The position numbers and the translations under genes are program-made. 64,000 nucleotides of DNA from NCBI GenBank assembly GCA_964007475.1, contig OZ023274.1:102719372-102783371 (forward strand), given 5' to 3'. This document shows positions 44,516-55,962 of this stretch, piece after piece. The stretch's first letter is position 1. Each line of letters opens with the position of its first letter. A model generated the notes under the pieces. That model ran no database searches and was not told where the DNA came from. It was given only the letters and a program-made list of their open reading frames with translations. The stretch is from Hybos culiciformis. Its lineage: Eukaryota; Arthropoda; Insecta; Diptera; Hybotidae.

Positions 44516-47500
44516 ATGTTTAATATTATTTTAATTATTTTAAACTTATTTTTAATAGAAATTGTGCCAACAAGTTCATCATTTGAGGTAAGTAGTGGAA
44601 AAAAAAATGTTATTATTATATACCTATAGGTATTTTATTTTTTTAATTAACAATATGGAAATTTTTAAATTTTTAATTAAATTTTAAATAATTAAGTAGG
44701 TACCTATGTATTCAAATTTTATAATTAGTTAAATGTTTTTAAATGTTTTTAAATTATTTTAAAATTTTATTTCAATCATTCATTTTCAAATTTTTTTTTA
44801 GAGCAATGACAAACTTTCAATGCCAACATTTCAACAAATTATGGGTAATCCACCAAGTCGAACTGAAATTTCATGGAAAGGATTACCAGTTACAACACCA
44901 GAAAATAAAAAAAAAATTGATATCATTTCGGAAATTGAAAAATTAAATAATAGTGAGTATATATTATTAAAAAAATCTTATAAAACTATCAATCATTATG
45001 TATACCTACCTAGACATAAAAAAATAAATAAATTTTCATTGTTGGGTTGAAAGTGAACAAAATTCTCATTCCTTGAGGTGCGTAGGACTTATATTGATAC
45101 TACAGATATAAAAGTGCGATACTAACATTACAGAAACTAGGAGTGTAATCAAATTAATCTTGATTAAAATAAATACAGAAAATTAAATTTGAAATTAGCA
45201 ATAATTTTATATATTTTTGCAAACAGAAAAATTTAGTCCAGTTTCTTTTTTGGTTCTTACAATCACCCATCATTCATATCATAATCATAAATATTAAAAA
45301 ACTTTTACTACCACACCCAATATACATATTTTGATGAATTTTTTAGCTTATTTATACCAATCAAATTGGCCATCTAAACAGAGAAAGCTTGGCGCGGTTG
45401 CTGCTGTAACATTTGATAAAACTGGTAATGTTGTTATATTTCATCGTGTTGATAGAGTATGGAGTTCCGAAACATTCGATATGAATAATATTTTCACTGA
45501 ACAAAGATTGGGAAAAATTAATGAGAATACAATAATTGCATTCAATAGAAAAAGTGGAAAAATAATTTATGAATGGGGAAAAAATTTGTAAATATAACAC
45601 TGGTAGAAATTTAAATTTCTCAAAATTATTAAATTTTTTTTATAATATTTTAGATTTTATATGCCCCATGGCCTAACGGTTGATCATGAAGAAAATGTTT
45701 GGACTACAGATGTAGCTCTACATCAGGTTATGAAATTTGCGCGTCGAGGAAGCAAATTACTTATGACTTTAGGTGAAGCAATGAAACCTGGACGTTCTAA
45801 AACTACATTCTGTAAGCCCACTTCGGTAGCTGTGCTGCCAGATGGAGATTTTTTTGTTGCTGACGGATATTGCAATGCTAGAATAATGAAATTTTCTAAA
45901 AATGGAGAATCAATTTTGATATGGGGACAAAATACATTTCAAGGTTTAATAAATGAATTCTAATTTTATACATTAGACCAAATTATTTAATTTTTTTTCT
46001 GTTTTTAAGGTCGCGCTTTTGATATTGCTCCAATGAATTTCTTTGCAGTACCGCATGCATTAACTTTGGTTCCTGATTTAGGCTTAATTTGTGTTGCAGA
46101 TCGCGAAAATGGTCGAGTTCAATGCTTTTATTCAAATAATGGTACACAACATTCTCAATATCATAATGAAATTGTTGGCGATAGATTGTTCAGTGTGTCC
46201 TATGCTCCGTTAAATGGCGGACAATTATATGTTGTCAATGGTCCGGTAACAGCTCCTGCACATCATGAAGTTCGTGGTTATGTGATAAATATGAAAAGTC
46301 AAGAAGTTGTTGCAAAATTTGGACCAAATAATTCACAATTTTCTAATCCTCATGATATAGCTGTGAGTTCGGATGGAAATGAAATTTATGTAGCTGAGTT
46401 AGATCCTCCACGTATTCATAAATTTTATATTCGGAAATCTAAGAATACAATGTCAATTACCAAACCAACAACCACAGTAGATTTAGGTGCTGATGACACT
46501 ACAGAATCAGCTGCAAAAGCAGCACCTCCACCTGGTTCTACTGCATTATTAGTTATAGGTTTGATAGCAATATTTGGATTAATAACATTTGGTTCCATTG
46601 TTTTAATAACAAGAAAAAGAAATCGAGGTAAATTCAATACTTTACAACCAAGTGATTTGGAATACAGCAAATTGGTATCTAGAAATAGTATTATTTTTAA
46701 TGATTGCTAATTATTTTATGATTTAAGTTTTATTTAAGTACTTATATGAATAATTTTTATATATTTTCTCGAAATATTTTATTTTTAAAATAGTAAATAT
46801 CCGTTCAAAATTAAAAAATTATTTATTATATTTAGTTCTTTAAATTTCAAACAATTTTCTGGGTCTCGTTTTCATGGTTATTTTTAAATTTATTGTAATA
46901 CTCAGAACTATAGATTCTTAATGAGTAAAGAATACGAAAATATTTTGTATAAAAAGTCTATGTTCCTAAAAACAGAATATGTATTATGTTTTCTTTTATT
47001 GAATACATTATGTGGTGTTTTATATTTACAGTACCTACAATTAATTTTGACTTTATTGATAGAACATTTCTTTCAAGAGAAATAGTTTATAATTTATTTA
47101 TGATTTAAACAAAATGTTGACCTTATTGTTTATTATCTAAATAGAGTATATTAAAATTTTGAACAATTTATTTTAATGTAATCAAATTTTAAGGAACTTG
47201 ATATTTTACTACCTCTGATTTATATTTAAATTTTATCAATAGTTTTTTTTTCTATTAAATTACTTAATTATCGTTAATTGTGATTTTAATTTCTTATAAT
47301 ATTTTTTTTCTCTTAATTTAATTATTTTTATTTTAAGTTTTTACATTATAAGGTTTTTTTCTACGATTATTTTGAATTATTTGTATGTTGAATAAATTTC
47401 ATGGTATATTTTTTTTGTGTGAAATTAATGGTTTTTTATTGATTGCCGATATAACAAATCAATACAAATTGCATAATACAAATTGAATCAGTTGTTAAAT

Positions 47501-47834
47501 AGATATTTTCTTCTATTTCTGAATTTCTCGAAAAATCAGAAGAGAAAATTTGAGAAAAACGGGGCGGGCCTCTTGGAAGAAAAAAAAGTTATTTCGATTT
47601 GTGTTGTGTTTTGGTGTTGTGCAGTCATTTTTATTTTAGTTACAAAAATATTCTTTTTTCCCAGGTGGAAATCGAAACCGTCGACATGCGTGGGATTTTC
47701 CTTCTACTGGCACCGAAGGATTTAAATTAGGAAATTTATTAAGTGAACGACGAAAACATAAATTTGAAAAATTAGATCAAAATGCAAGTGATGAAGAACC
47801 AGAAACGACGATGCTGAATACTCAATTCGCTTAA
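44516..47834 (+). CDS. PAL: Peptidyl-alpha-hydroxyglycine alpha-amidating lyase
   Basis: Secretory-pathway lyase that splits peptidyl-alpha-hydroxyglycine into amidated peptide and glyoxylate, the last step of neuropeptide amidation. Exons: 44516-44587, 44802-44952, 45347-45587, 45654-45943, 46010-46627, 47665-47834; GT-AG, in phase, 1542 bp, 513 residues. Residues 1-22 form a hydrophobic signal peptide. The beta-propeller has the three zinc-ligand histidines by homology: PHGL (His160), PHAL (His267) and PHDI (His366), spaced as in PAM, plus FHRVDRVW and DGYCNARI bearing the conserved Arg and Tyr. A transmembrane helix spans about 429-451, followed by a basic stop-transfer. The last exon codes a tail (GFKLGNLLSERR, KFEKLDQ, acidic end) like the routing tail of PAM. 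Insects encode PHM and PAL separately, consistent with no monooxygenase domain here. AATAAA at 47887-47892 lies 53 bases past the stop. Confidence 0.92.
46628..46710 (+). CDS. PAL: Alternative short PAL tail (read-through of exon 5)
   Basis: If the donor at 46628 (CGAG-GTAAAT) is skipped, the frame continues 27 codons to a stop at 46708-46710, giving a 484-residue membrane-anchored form. The tail contains EYSKLV, a YxxL-type endocytic sorting motif, absent from the spliced tail. The codons look protein-like, so alternative use is plausible, but the sequence cannot show it. Confidence 0.45.
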
Positions 47835-50494
47835 TTACTATTTTTTTTTAAACCATATTCAATTCCATTATCATTCACTGTTGCCGAATAAATGCATTAA
47901 TAAAATAAGTTGTATATATACTTATATTATATATTCGATAAAATCAAAAATTTAAATAAAATAAAATTTTATCCACGCCAAATCAAAAAAAAAAAAATTT
48001 AGATTAGAATTTGTTTGCAACAATTCCAATATTTATGATTTAATTTTGAAGATATAGGTATTCATTAATTTTATGTCTTTATTTCATATATAATCTCCTC
48101 CCAAATGATTTTAGGCCAAGATTAATCGTAATATTGAAAATGATTTGCTGCTTTTTTCAAAAGAAAGAAAATGTTAAAATTTATCCAAATTTTTCGAAAT
48201 TTGTTTTCTTATCTACTTATTATTTTACAAGAATGTAAAGCTAAATGTGAAATTTATTTTGGCATGTTGAAATTTTGATTCTTTATTGTTTAATTTAAAA
48301 AAAATTGCTCAAAATTTTGGATCCAATAGGTTAGTTTTTAGAACTTCTTAAATTTAAAATTAATTTTTAATGTAATTAAAAAATATCGTGATATTAAGAT
48401 AAAAGAGCTTGAATTTATTGGCAAAATAAGTTAATTAATTTATTAATTAAATAGTTAATATTTACATATATTAATGATCATATTGACACGATCAGTATTT
48501 CCCCAAGATAAATGAATAACTGACTAACTTGTCTAGGTGAGACAGTGACGTTAAAATTGAATATGCAAAAGTTTACAATACAGTAACTATCTAATAAAAA
48601 CAAAAATAATTTTGCAGAAAATATTTAAAAGACATGAAGACGTGGGTATTTTAATAGTATCTTTTAATATTACGTAGTCTCATTGGGCTTATTTATTTTG
48701 TTCAATATAAGGATGTATTTATCTTCTTGGCTGAATATAAAAATGTACAGGCCAAAAAGTTCCTTTTAACTATGTTTCAAATTATTATGAATAATAAAAT
48801 AAATCGCAATTCAAATCATGCATTTAATAAAAAAATTAAAATAATTTAAAAACCCTTTTATTTCACTCAATAACGAATAAGGGTTCATATTGAATTTTTC
48901 GAAATTATAATGTAGTAGGTATGAAAGTTTATGCATGGTGTATCAATTTAGATAGAGTTATGAGGATTTTGAACCTAAAATTTTATTTTGTAAATAAATA
49001 ATAAGCTTTAAAATAAATAATTTATAATATTTATAATCAAATAAGTTATACATAATATTAATATAAAAAAATTAATATTTAAAAATAATTAGTATTTGAA
49101 AAAATATAATAAAGCTTCTGGTATACTATGTATTTTAATAGGATTATTATTATATCAGTTATTGGGGGTCTCAATAATGTTAACTATTATACTTATGTTT
49201 TTTGAATATAAAATATGAAATATTCTTTTTAAATATAAACAACTGATTGTGAAAGATCTTAATAATTGTCATGATATAACAATTAACACACGATACATGT
49301 TAGCAGATAAAGTATAGGAGAGTTTTCAATATCGGTACCAACTAAATAATAATTCGAATATTATATCCAATTATTATTAGGTGAATTGCAACCTTCAAAT
49401 AAATCCACGACTAGCTGTTTATTTATTTGGAAAACTTTAATAAATTATATAATACAATCGTTGCTATATTGTTCGATACAATATTAAGATCTTTTTCAAT
49501 TACCAACCAGAGAGTTAAGTAAGGTCAATTTTGAAATTTTCATTTTCATTAGCTTGAGATATTTCACTAAGGGTCAATGAAAATATCACTTTTTTTTACA
49601 GATTCTATGTAGGTATAAAAAACAATATTTTATACCTAACCAGTTAAAAAATTCCATCAAATTTCACTTAAAATTTTTTTTTGTATAAAATATTTCTTAT
49701 ATTAAATATAAATAAGTAATTAATAAATTATGTAACAAAGATAAAAATACATAATTAAGAAATTAAAAATTATATAATAAATATGTTATTATTTCTTTAT
49801 ATAGATTTGTAGATTACATTTACCTAGTTTACATGATAGTCCAACCGTGGTTGAATCGAAATGTGGTTGAAAAGAGGTCAAGTGTTTATACATGATGTAG
49901 TTGAAAAGCATGTGGTTGAACTGTGGTTGAATGAAAACAACAACAAAAAATAAACAAAACAAACAGCTGTTGCCTATTTTTAACCGGGATAACCGTTTAC
50001 ATGGATAAAGTTAACTTAACCGAGCGAATTTCTTGGGTTGAGTCAGGTTAATCCAGGTTAACTCTACCACCGTTTACATGTAGTTGAACTGTAGTTGAAA
50101 CCGGTTTCAACTCGCCATGTAAACTAGGTAATTAACAATACAGTAGTAAAAACTTCTACAATTAGGTATTAATAATAATTAGAATTACATTTATGTATTT
50201 TTAAATTCGCCCTATTTTTAATACCTAGTTCTTAAGTATTTTGTACTTTTTTTTTTTTAATAAATCATAAACAGCAACCCTAATTTTATTGAATTTATCA
50301 AATTGAAGTTTATATTTATATGTCATTCATCCTTTGTTTGTTTACCAAATGTTCAAGCGCTCAAGTCATCTCCATCTAATTTTCCAAACTCTTCTAAGTT
50401 CATCAAATTAAATCTAAAAAAGTTAAAAAATATAAATTCTAAGCTGATTTAATATAAAAAAAAGGTTAGTAAAACGATTTTAAATACCTATATA
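47835..50494. other. Spacer between PAL and the GPANK1-like gene
   Basis: About 2.7 kb, mostly A/T-rich, with the PAL poly(A) signal at its left end and the inverted-repeat element at 49823-50128. The last 200 bases are less A/T-rich and probably hold the leader of the next gene. No other coding sequence is seen. Confidence 0.4.
49823..50128. mobile_element. MITE with internal TTGAA-type repeats
   Basis: Termini CCTAGTTTACATG and CATGTAAACTAGG are perfect 13-bp inverted repeats flanked by TA on both sides. Inside, GTGGTTGAA or GTAGTTGAA recurs about seven times and GTTTACATG recurs at internal sites, so the terminal motif is repeated within. There is no transposase. A 306-bp non-autonomous DNA transposon is the best reading. 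Confidence 0.72.
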
Positions 50495-51607
50495 ATGGTG
50501 GAAAATACTCTGAATATGTATCATCCAAATTGGCAAGCACTTTCTACAGTTCCGATTTCATTTAAACGTTTTGTAACTCCAAAATCCCTGGACGACGACA
50601 ATCCACACAAAGATGATAAAAAATCACAAATCACAACAGCCAAACTATTTGCTGCTGGATCAACTGGGAATGAAATTAAAGAATTTTATGAAAATATCAT
50701 TAGTAATGAAAGTAGTAGTAAATCAAACAATAAAATTAATAAATCTAATAAAAGTGAGAAATTGAATAGTACTATTATTAGGTTGCAGGATGAAAAGTCG
50801 TCAAGACCGAGAATAGAAAAAAATTCATTTGATAGAAATAAATTTTTTCGGGCTGCTCTCTCTAATGATTTGCAAATCCTCGAGAATATGGAAATCTCGA
50901 AAAATCAAATGAACAGTCAAGATCAATACGGTTGGACTGCACTAATGATGGCTGCTTGCGAAAATTCAATTAAAACATTCAGATTTTTATTAGAAAATGG
51001 GGCAAATTTGAATGTTTGTGACAAGCGAAATCGCAATGTAGAAGATTTGATGAAACAAAAAGGCAACATTCAAATTTTAGATATAATTAGAAATTTCAAA
51101 AATTCAAAGCTGACATCAGTAGTGGAACAAAAGAATCGTGATTCCAAAATTTCGCATAAAAGAAGCAAAAAGTTTTATTGTGATTTATGTCAAATGGAAT
51201 TTAAAGAAATTGCAAGAAGTGAACATGAAACTTCCACAGTTCATAGATTTAGTGAACGACGAAATCCTGATAATGTTAATATGAGGAACTTATTTCGATT
51301 TTCAGCATCATCAAAAACTCGTGGCTACAAAATTATGGTGCACCAAGGTTGGGATAAAGAATCTGGATTGGGACCATCAGGTTCTGGAAATTTGTATCCA
51401 ATAAAAACAACAATGCGTTCGGAAAGAAGTGGTCTAGGAGTAGAACAAAAAAATCCACCAAAAATTACACATTTTACGCCGTATGATGTGGCTGCTGTAA
51501 AGAGTAGGGATTTTTCTTGGAGGAGAGCCCCAACACGTAATGAGATTCGTAGAGCAAAACGAAGGGAAAGACGACGTGACGCTAGACTAAGATCTGAATT
51601 ATCATAA
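50495..51607 (+). CDS. GPANK1: GPANK1-like ankyrin repeat / G-patch protein
   Basis: Intronless 370-residue frame. A disordered Ser/Asn/Lys-rich segment (about 70-110) is followed by ankyrin repeats (about 112-200: WTALMMAACENS, LLENGANLNVCDKRNR). Next come a C2H2-type zinc-finger candidate (Cys229, Cys232, His244, His250), a G-patch (about 275-320: GYKIMVHQGWDKESGLGPSG, GLG) and a strongly basic arginine-rich tail (341-368). This order is that of human GPANK1 (BAT4); G-patch domains usually bind RNA or activate DEAH helicases, but the role of GPANK1 is poorly known. The ATG at 50495 begins the conserved part. AATAAA at 51841-51846 is a plausible poly(A) signal. The next plus-strand gene starts about 740 bases on. 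Confidence 0.88.
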   Translation: MVENTLNMYHPNWQALSTVPISFKRFVTPKSLDDDNPHKDDKKSQITTAKLFAAGSTGNEIKEFYENIISNESSSKSNNKINKSNKSEKLNSTIIRLQDEKSSRPRIEKNSFDRNKFFRAALSNDLQILENMEISKNQMNSQDQYGWTALMMAACENSIKTFRFLLENGANLNVCDKRNRNVEDLMKQKGNIQILDIIRNFKNSKLTSVVEQKNRDSKISHKRSKKFYCDLCQMEFKEIARSEHETSTVHRFSERRNPDNVNMRNLFRFSASSKTRGYKIMVHQGWDKESGLGPSGSGNLYPIKTTMRSERSGLGVEQKNPPKITHFTPYDVAAVKSRDFSWRRAPTRNEIRRAKRRERRRDARLRSELS

Positions 51608-52342
51608 CTCGAGTCCCGTTTTCAATTTGCAAGTAAGAAAAGAATTTTTTATGAAGTTTTAAATCTAAATGCAATTGAAATATTTCCATTTCTATTTAAT
51701 ATATCAATACTTTAAAAACATTATCCTGTATACAGAATATGTATATCATATTTTTTTATATAGCATCGGGCTATACTTTACAATTTATGTTTAATTTATC
51801 CGTTTTTCCAAACAAATGTAAAAACTTTTAGAGATAAGTAAATAAAAAATTGAAATAAATGTAAATTATATAAAACAATATGATGTTTTACTAGTTAATT
51901 CCATAAAAAAATCTTTTCTTACAGAACATTAATTTTGCCTTTCAAATGTCATATAATTTTCTATTTCTCAGAAAGTTATGCAGATAAAAAAAAAAGCGAA
52001 AATTGAACAATTTAGAATGGAAGTCGAGAGAAATTGTCTTAAACTTTTTTCAATTACGTAGAAGGGAGATTAGAAGTTACCTTGGAATCGATGAACTAGA
52101 ACAAACTTTTCTCTGAAAATGTTTCTATTCAATCACTTTTGAAATTTTAAAATATCTCTGTGTAAGGTCGTCGGTAAAGAAAATATAGATTATCTTTAGA
52201 TAGAAAAACCATACACATGATGCACATGATGATAAATTAATATCGTTTTATTATAAAAATTTACCTAATTTTCATTGCTTGTTTTAGTTTCATTCAATAA
52301 CAATCACAATAATCGAGTTTCGAGGCATTAATTATTGAAACA
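51608..52342. other. Spacer between GPANK1-like gene and PDRG1
   Basis: About 735 bases holding the 3' UTR of the first gene and the promoter of the second. No coding sequence or repeat is evident. Confidence 0.4.
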
Positions 52343-52811
52343 ATGAAAATGTCGAAAACAGATGCGCAGAAAACAATTGAAATTTTGCAAGAAACCGAAA
52401 AAGTTGCAGATCAAATTATTTTGAGAAAGCAAGAGATCATAGCGCTAGATAAACGCAGACATGAAACTCGTGAAGCCATAAAAGAAGTTAAAAATTCGAA
52501 TGAAAATAAAGTTTGGATATCAGTTGGCTCATTATTGGTTAAAATGAAAAAAGACAAAGCATTAGAGTTACTTCAGAAAGGTACAATAAGTTTTATTTTA
52601 AATGGGTACATCAAATCTTTAATTAATTTTAATTTTAATTCTAGATCAAATACAAATTGATTCAGAAATTAATAAATTGAGATCGGAGCAGAAAGTTTTA
52701 GTAAATGAACACAGAAATTTGGAATATTCAGCACCTTTTTCTGGAACAAATTTGAAACCACTTTCGTCAAAAGAAATTTCCGCAATCAAAAGCAATTTAC
52801 CATTATTTTGA
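52343..52811 (+). CDS. PDRG1: PDRG1, prefoldin-like subunit of the R2TP/URI complex
   Basis: Two exons, 52343-52580 and 52645-52811, joined by a 64-base GT-AG intron; 405 bp, 134 residues, matching human PDRG1 (133). It is a beta-type prefoldin-like coiled-coil protein: helix 1 (TIEILQETEKVADQIILRKQ), central KVWISVGSLLVKM, helix 2 (KLRSEQKVLVNEHRNLE) and a C-terminal PLSSKEISAIKSNLP. In mammals it belongs to the URI prefoldin-like module that works with R2TP and HSP90 in assembling large complexes. Either the first ATG or the one two codons later could start translation; the first is used here. Confidence 0.9.
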
Positions 52812-54656
52812 TTATTAATTATAATTAATTGAGTATGTTCATTGTATTGGCTTACCTTATAAACTTATAAACAAAATGTACCTACTAAAATTTTTTTTAT
52901 TGATTTAAATTTTACTGTAGGTACGATATAACATCATTACGTTAAAATTTTCATGCTTGACTTGAACAGCAATTACAAATAATTTTTGATATTGCATCAA
53001 AATATTTTCAGATGTAGCGGATTCGCAAACTATGTGACATTAAGATCTATAAAATGTGCTATAAAAGTATCTAAAGCTTAAAATTTTTTTGAACAAATAT
53101 GATGTTCATAAACATATACGAAAAATAATGTCCAGACATTGTTCCCACAAGTTTAAATGTATAAAATGTAAAAATAATTGTTTTGTACCTATTTTGTTTG
53201 TAACTACTTTCTGAATATTTTAAATGAGGTGTTAAAAAAGTTTTCGTTTTTGTCGCAAACCCCCTAAATGTACTGACTACTGTTGGTACCAAAAATATTT
53301 TAAACTAAGAACTTAATTATTATCATTAAAATTATAGATTATTTTTCGTAAAGTTTGAGGAGTTGATTTGTATAATTTTTATTTTAACTGTATTATTGTA
53401 ATTTTTTTTTAAGTAGGTAAAACTCCCCTCAGGGATTGAGATTTTACGTAGTTTTATAAACTGAATTTTCAGACGATAATTGTCAAAAAAAATTAAATTA
53501 TACATCTGTATTGAAATGTCATATGGAAAATATTTATATACAACATATTTTAGTTTTGCCATAATAATTTTATTATTCTCTGTCTGATTATTACTATTAT
53601 ATGTACAATCAAAACAAAAAGTTTTTAACTATAATAAAATTCTCCAAAAAGCAAAAAAAAAATTATTTGCTATGTATGGGGGATACTACGTTGGAGTTTC
53701 AAGTTTTGGTTGTCTCTTTTTTTTATATATTTTATTTAGTATTTTTTGTTCGTTTAACAATATTTTATGGTATTAAAAGTTATACATTTGAATGTATAAA
53801 TGCTTGTATGAATACTTTTTTTTTTTAAATATTTTTTTTAAAAAAATGACAAAATTAATATGTGGAGTCAATTTATTGTAAATATCGATCAGAAAACTTT
53901 TCATTACAAAAAATATTTAAATGAGTTGAAGCTTCTAACGAAATCCTTGAGTCTTCTTTTTATTCTAATACTATACAATAAGTAGTTTTTCTCCCGGTTT
54001 TGCATCAAAAATGAAAAAACAGACTATATGTTTTCATTTAATGTTCGTATGTCAGTTCGTCCATATAACTAATGAGTAATTTGTACATTGTCGATCACTC
54101 TTCGACTTCGACTAAAGCATGAAACTCTACAATTACTGATTGGGAAGTTATAGGTCCTCAACTAGCGAAGAGTCTTATTTATATTTATATATGAGAATTT
54201 TAAATGTTTATATATTCTGGTAATAATTATTATTATAGATGTGATTAAAAATTGGTTATACTCAAATTGTAACCAAGGACTAGCACTGGGGTCTGGATTT
54301 TGATGAGAATTCTTATATTTGTATAATGGTATCGTGACTTAATAATATTTTGATATAATGTTGAAAAAGAAGTCTAAAAAAAGACAAAGGTAAAATGTTA
54401 AAAGGCACAAAAGTGCACTGGGCACAAATAAACACAAATAAGTGCAACGGAAAACAACATTCGGACATAAATGTCTTTTATAACATAATCATATTAAAAC
54501 AAAGCTTTTTTTTTTACACACTTTTATTATTTTTTTCTTTTTTCAAATATACATTCTCTGTTTTCTTACATCTATCTATATATTCTATCTTTATTATATA
54601 AATATTATTTTTTTAATTTTTATATACAAAAAAAAAATATACATTTATATATAAAA

Positions 54657-54678
54657 TAATAATAATAATAATAATAAT
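54657..54678. repeat. (AAT)n microsatellite
   Basis: About seven uninterrupted AAT units in A/T-rich DNA. Confidence 0.8.
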
Positions 54679-55693
54679 TTTTTTGTTGTATTCAAAAAGT
54701 GACATGAAGGCCATGGTACAAGTTGTCATAGTCTTTAGAGTCTTACTTTAATCGCGGATTATATACAATTTATTTTTATTTCATTATTTTTGTTTTTTTA
54801 AAATAATATTCATTTATATAAAAATTAAATAAATAAATAATAAAAAAAAAACAAAACTAAAATGATTTTTCGGTATTAAAGAACACAACACTATAAAGTT
54901 ACAAAAAAAAAAAAAATTTCTAAATTAAAAGTTCTAAACTTAAATTAAAAAAAAAAATAAACTTAAAACAAAATAAAAAAAAAATTCAAAATTATTGAAA
55001 ATTTATGAAAGAAAAATAAAAAAACTTTGCCATACATAAATTTTCCATTTAAAAAAATCAAAATCAAAAAAACAAGAAGAAAATTTCTATTTTTTTTTGC
55101 AAAAAAAAAAAAAAAAACAAAAGGAAAAGTAAAAAAAAAAAAACAATAATTTTTTTTTTCGCGGAAAAATCAATGGAGAGAAAAATGTAGGGAAAAACTT
55201 GAGCGCAAAAAGCAAAAAAAAATCATAATATTTGCTATAAGCAAAAAAAAAAACAACAACAACAACAACTATAAAAATTAAAATTCAATTAAATTATAAT
55301 TTTCTGTTTTTTTTTAGTTTTTAAATACGTAATTAAAAAAAATAATTTTTAATTAATTTGTTTGAATTGAAAAAAAAAAATTAAATAAAACAGAAACAAA
55401 TAAATAAAAATAAAATCTGTATATTATTTGTTATTTTATAATTATTAAAAAGAAAATTATATACCTATATAATATACATACCTATAAAAAATAAATATCT
55501 GTGATTTTAAGAATAAAAAAAAAAAATCGTAAATAAAATTAAAAAAAAAAATGTTAATTCAATATTTTCCAAATAAATAAAAAAAAAAAAAAAATTATTT
55601 TGTGAAAATTATTTCAAAAAAACAAAAACATTTAAAATTTGTAAATATATAAAAAAAATAAATAAAAATATGGTAATAATAAAAAAAAAATGT

Positions 55694-55962
55694 ATATATC
55701 GTCGGTTTAAAAGCAGAAATCACTAAGTCAAAAAACAAACTTTTAAAACTCACTAAGTCAACTTAGGAATTTCTGATTGTATTATAATAGCACGATTGAC
55801 TTAGTGCAATAAATGTCCGCCTAAAAACCTCAACAATATCAATTTACGACTTATAAGATTTTGCCCATATAAAGTTGGCATTATAATGACTTAATTTAGT
55901 ACAAAAAATCAAAATCTTGGAAAATGTACTTAGTGAATTTTGCTTGTAAACCAACGATATAT
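55694..55962. mobile_element. MITE with CACTAAGT repeats
   Basis: About 35-bp terminal inverted repeats: ATATATCGTCGGTTTAAAAG at the left matches the complement of the right end (CTTGTAAACCAACGATATAT), continuing to CACTAAGT/ACTTAGTG. CACTAAGTCA is repeated at the left and GACTTAGTGC occurs internally. The element is about 269 bp, has no frame and inserts in an alternating TA run, so the target duplication (TA or longer) cannot be fixed. Confidence 0.72.

Noticed and set aside
46425..46670. Minus-strand frame over the PAL transmembrane region
   Set aside because: Antisense of a coding exon.
47483..47725. Frame ending in the last PAL exon
   Set aside because: It reads the last exon in the wrong frame; the frame continuing from the donor at 46628 gives the conserved tail.
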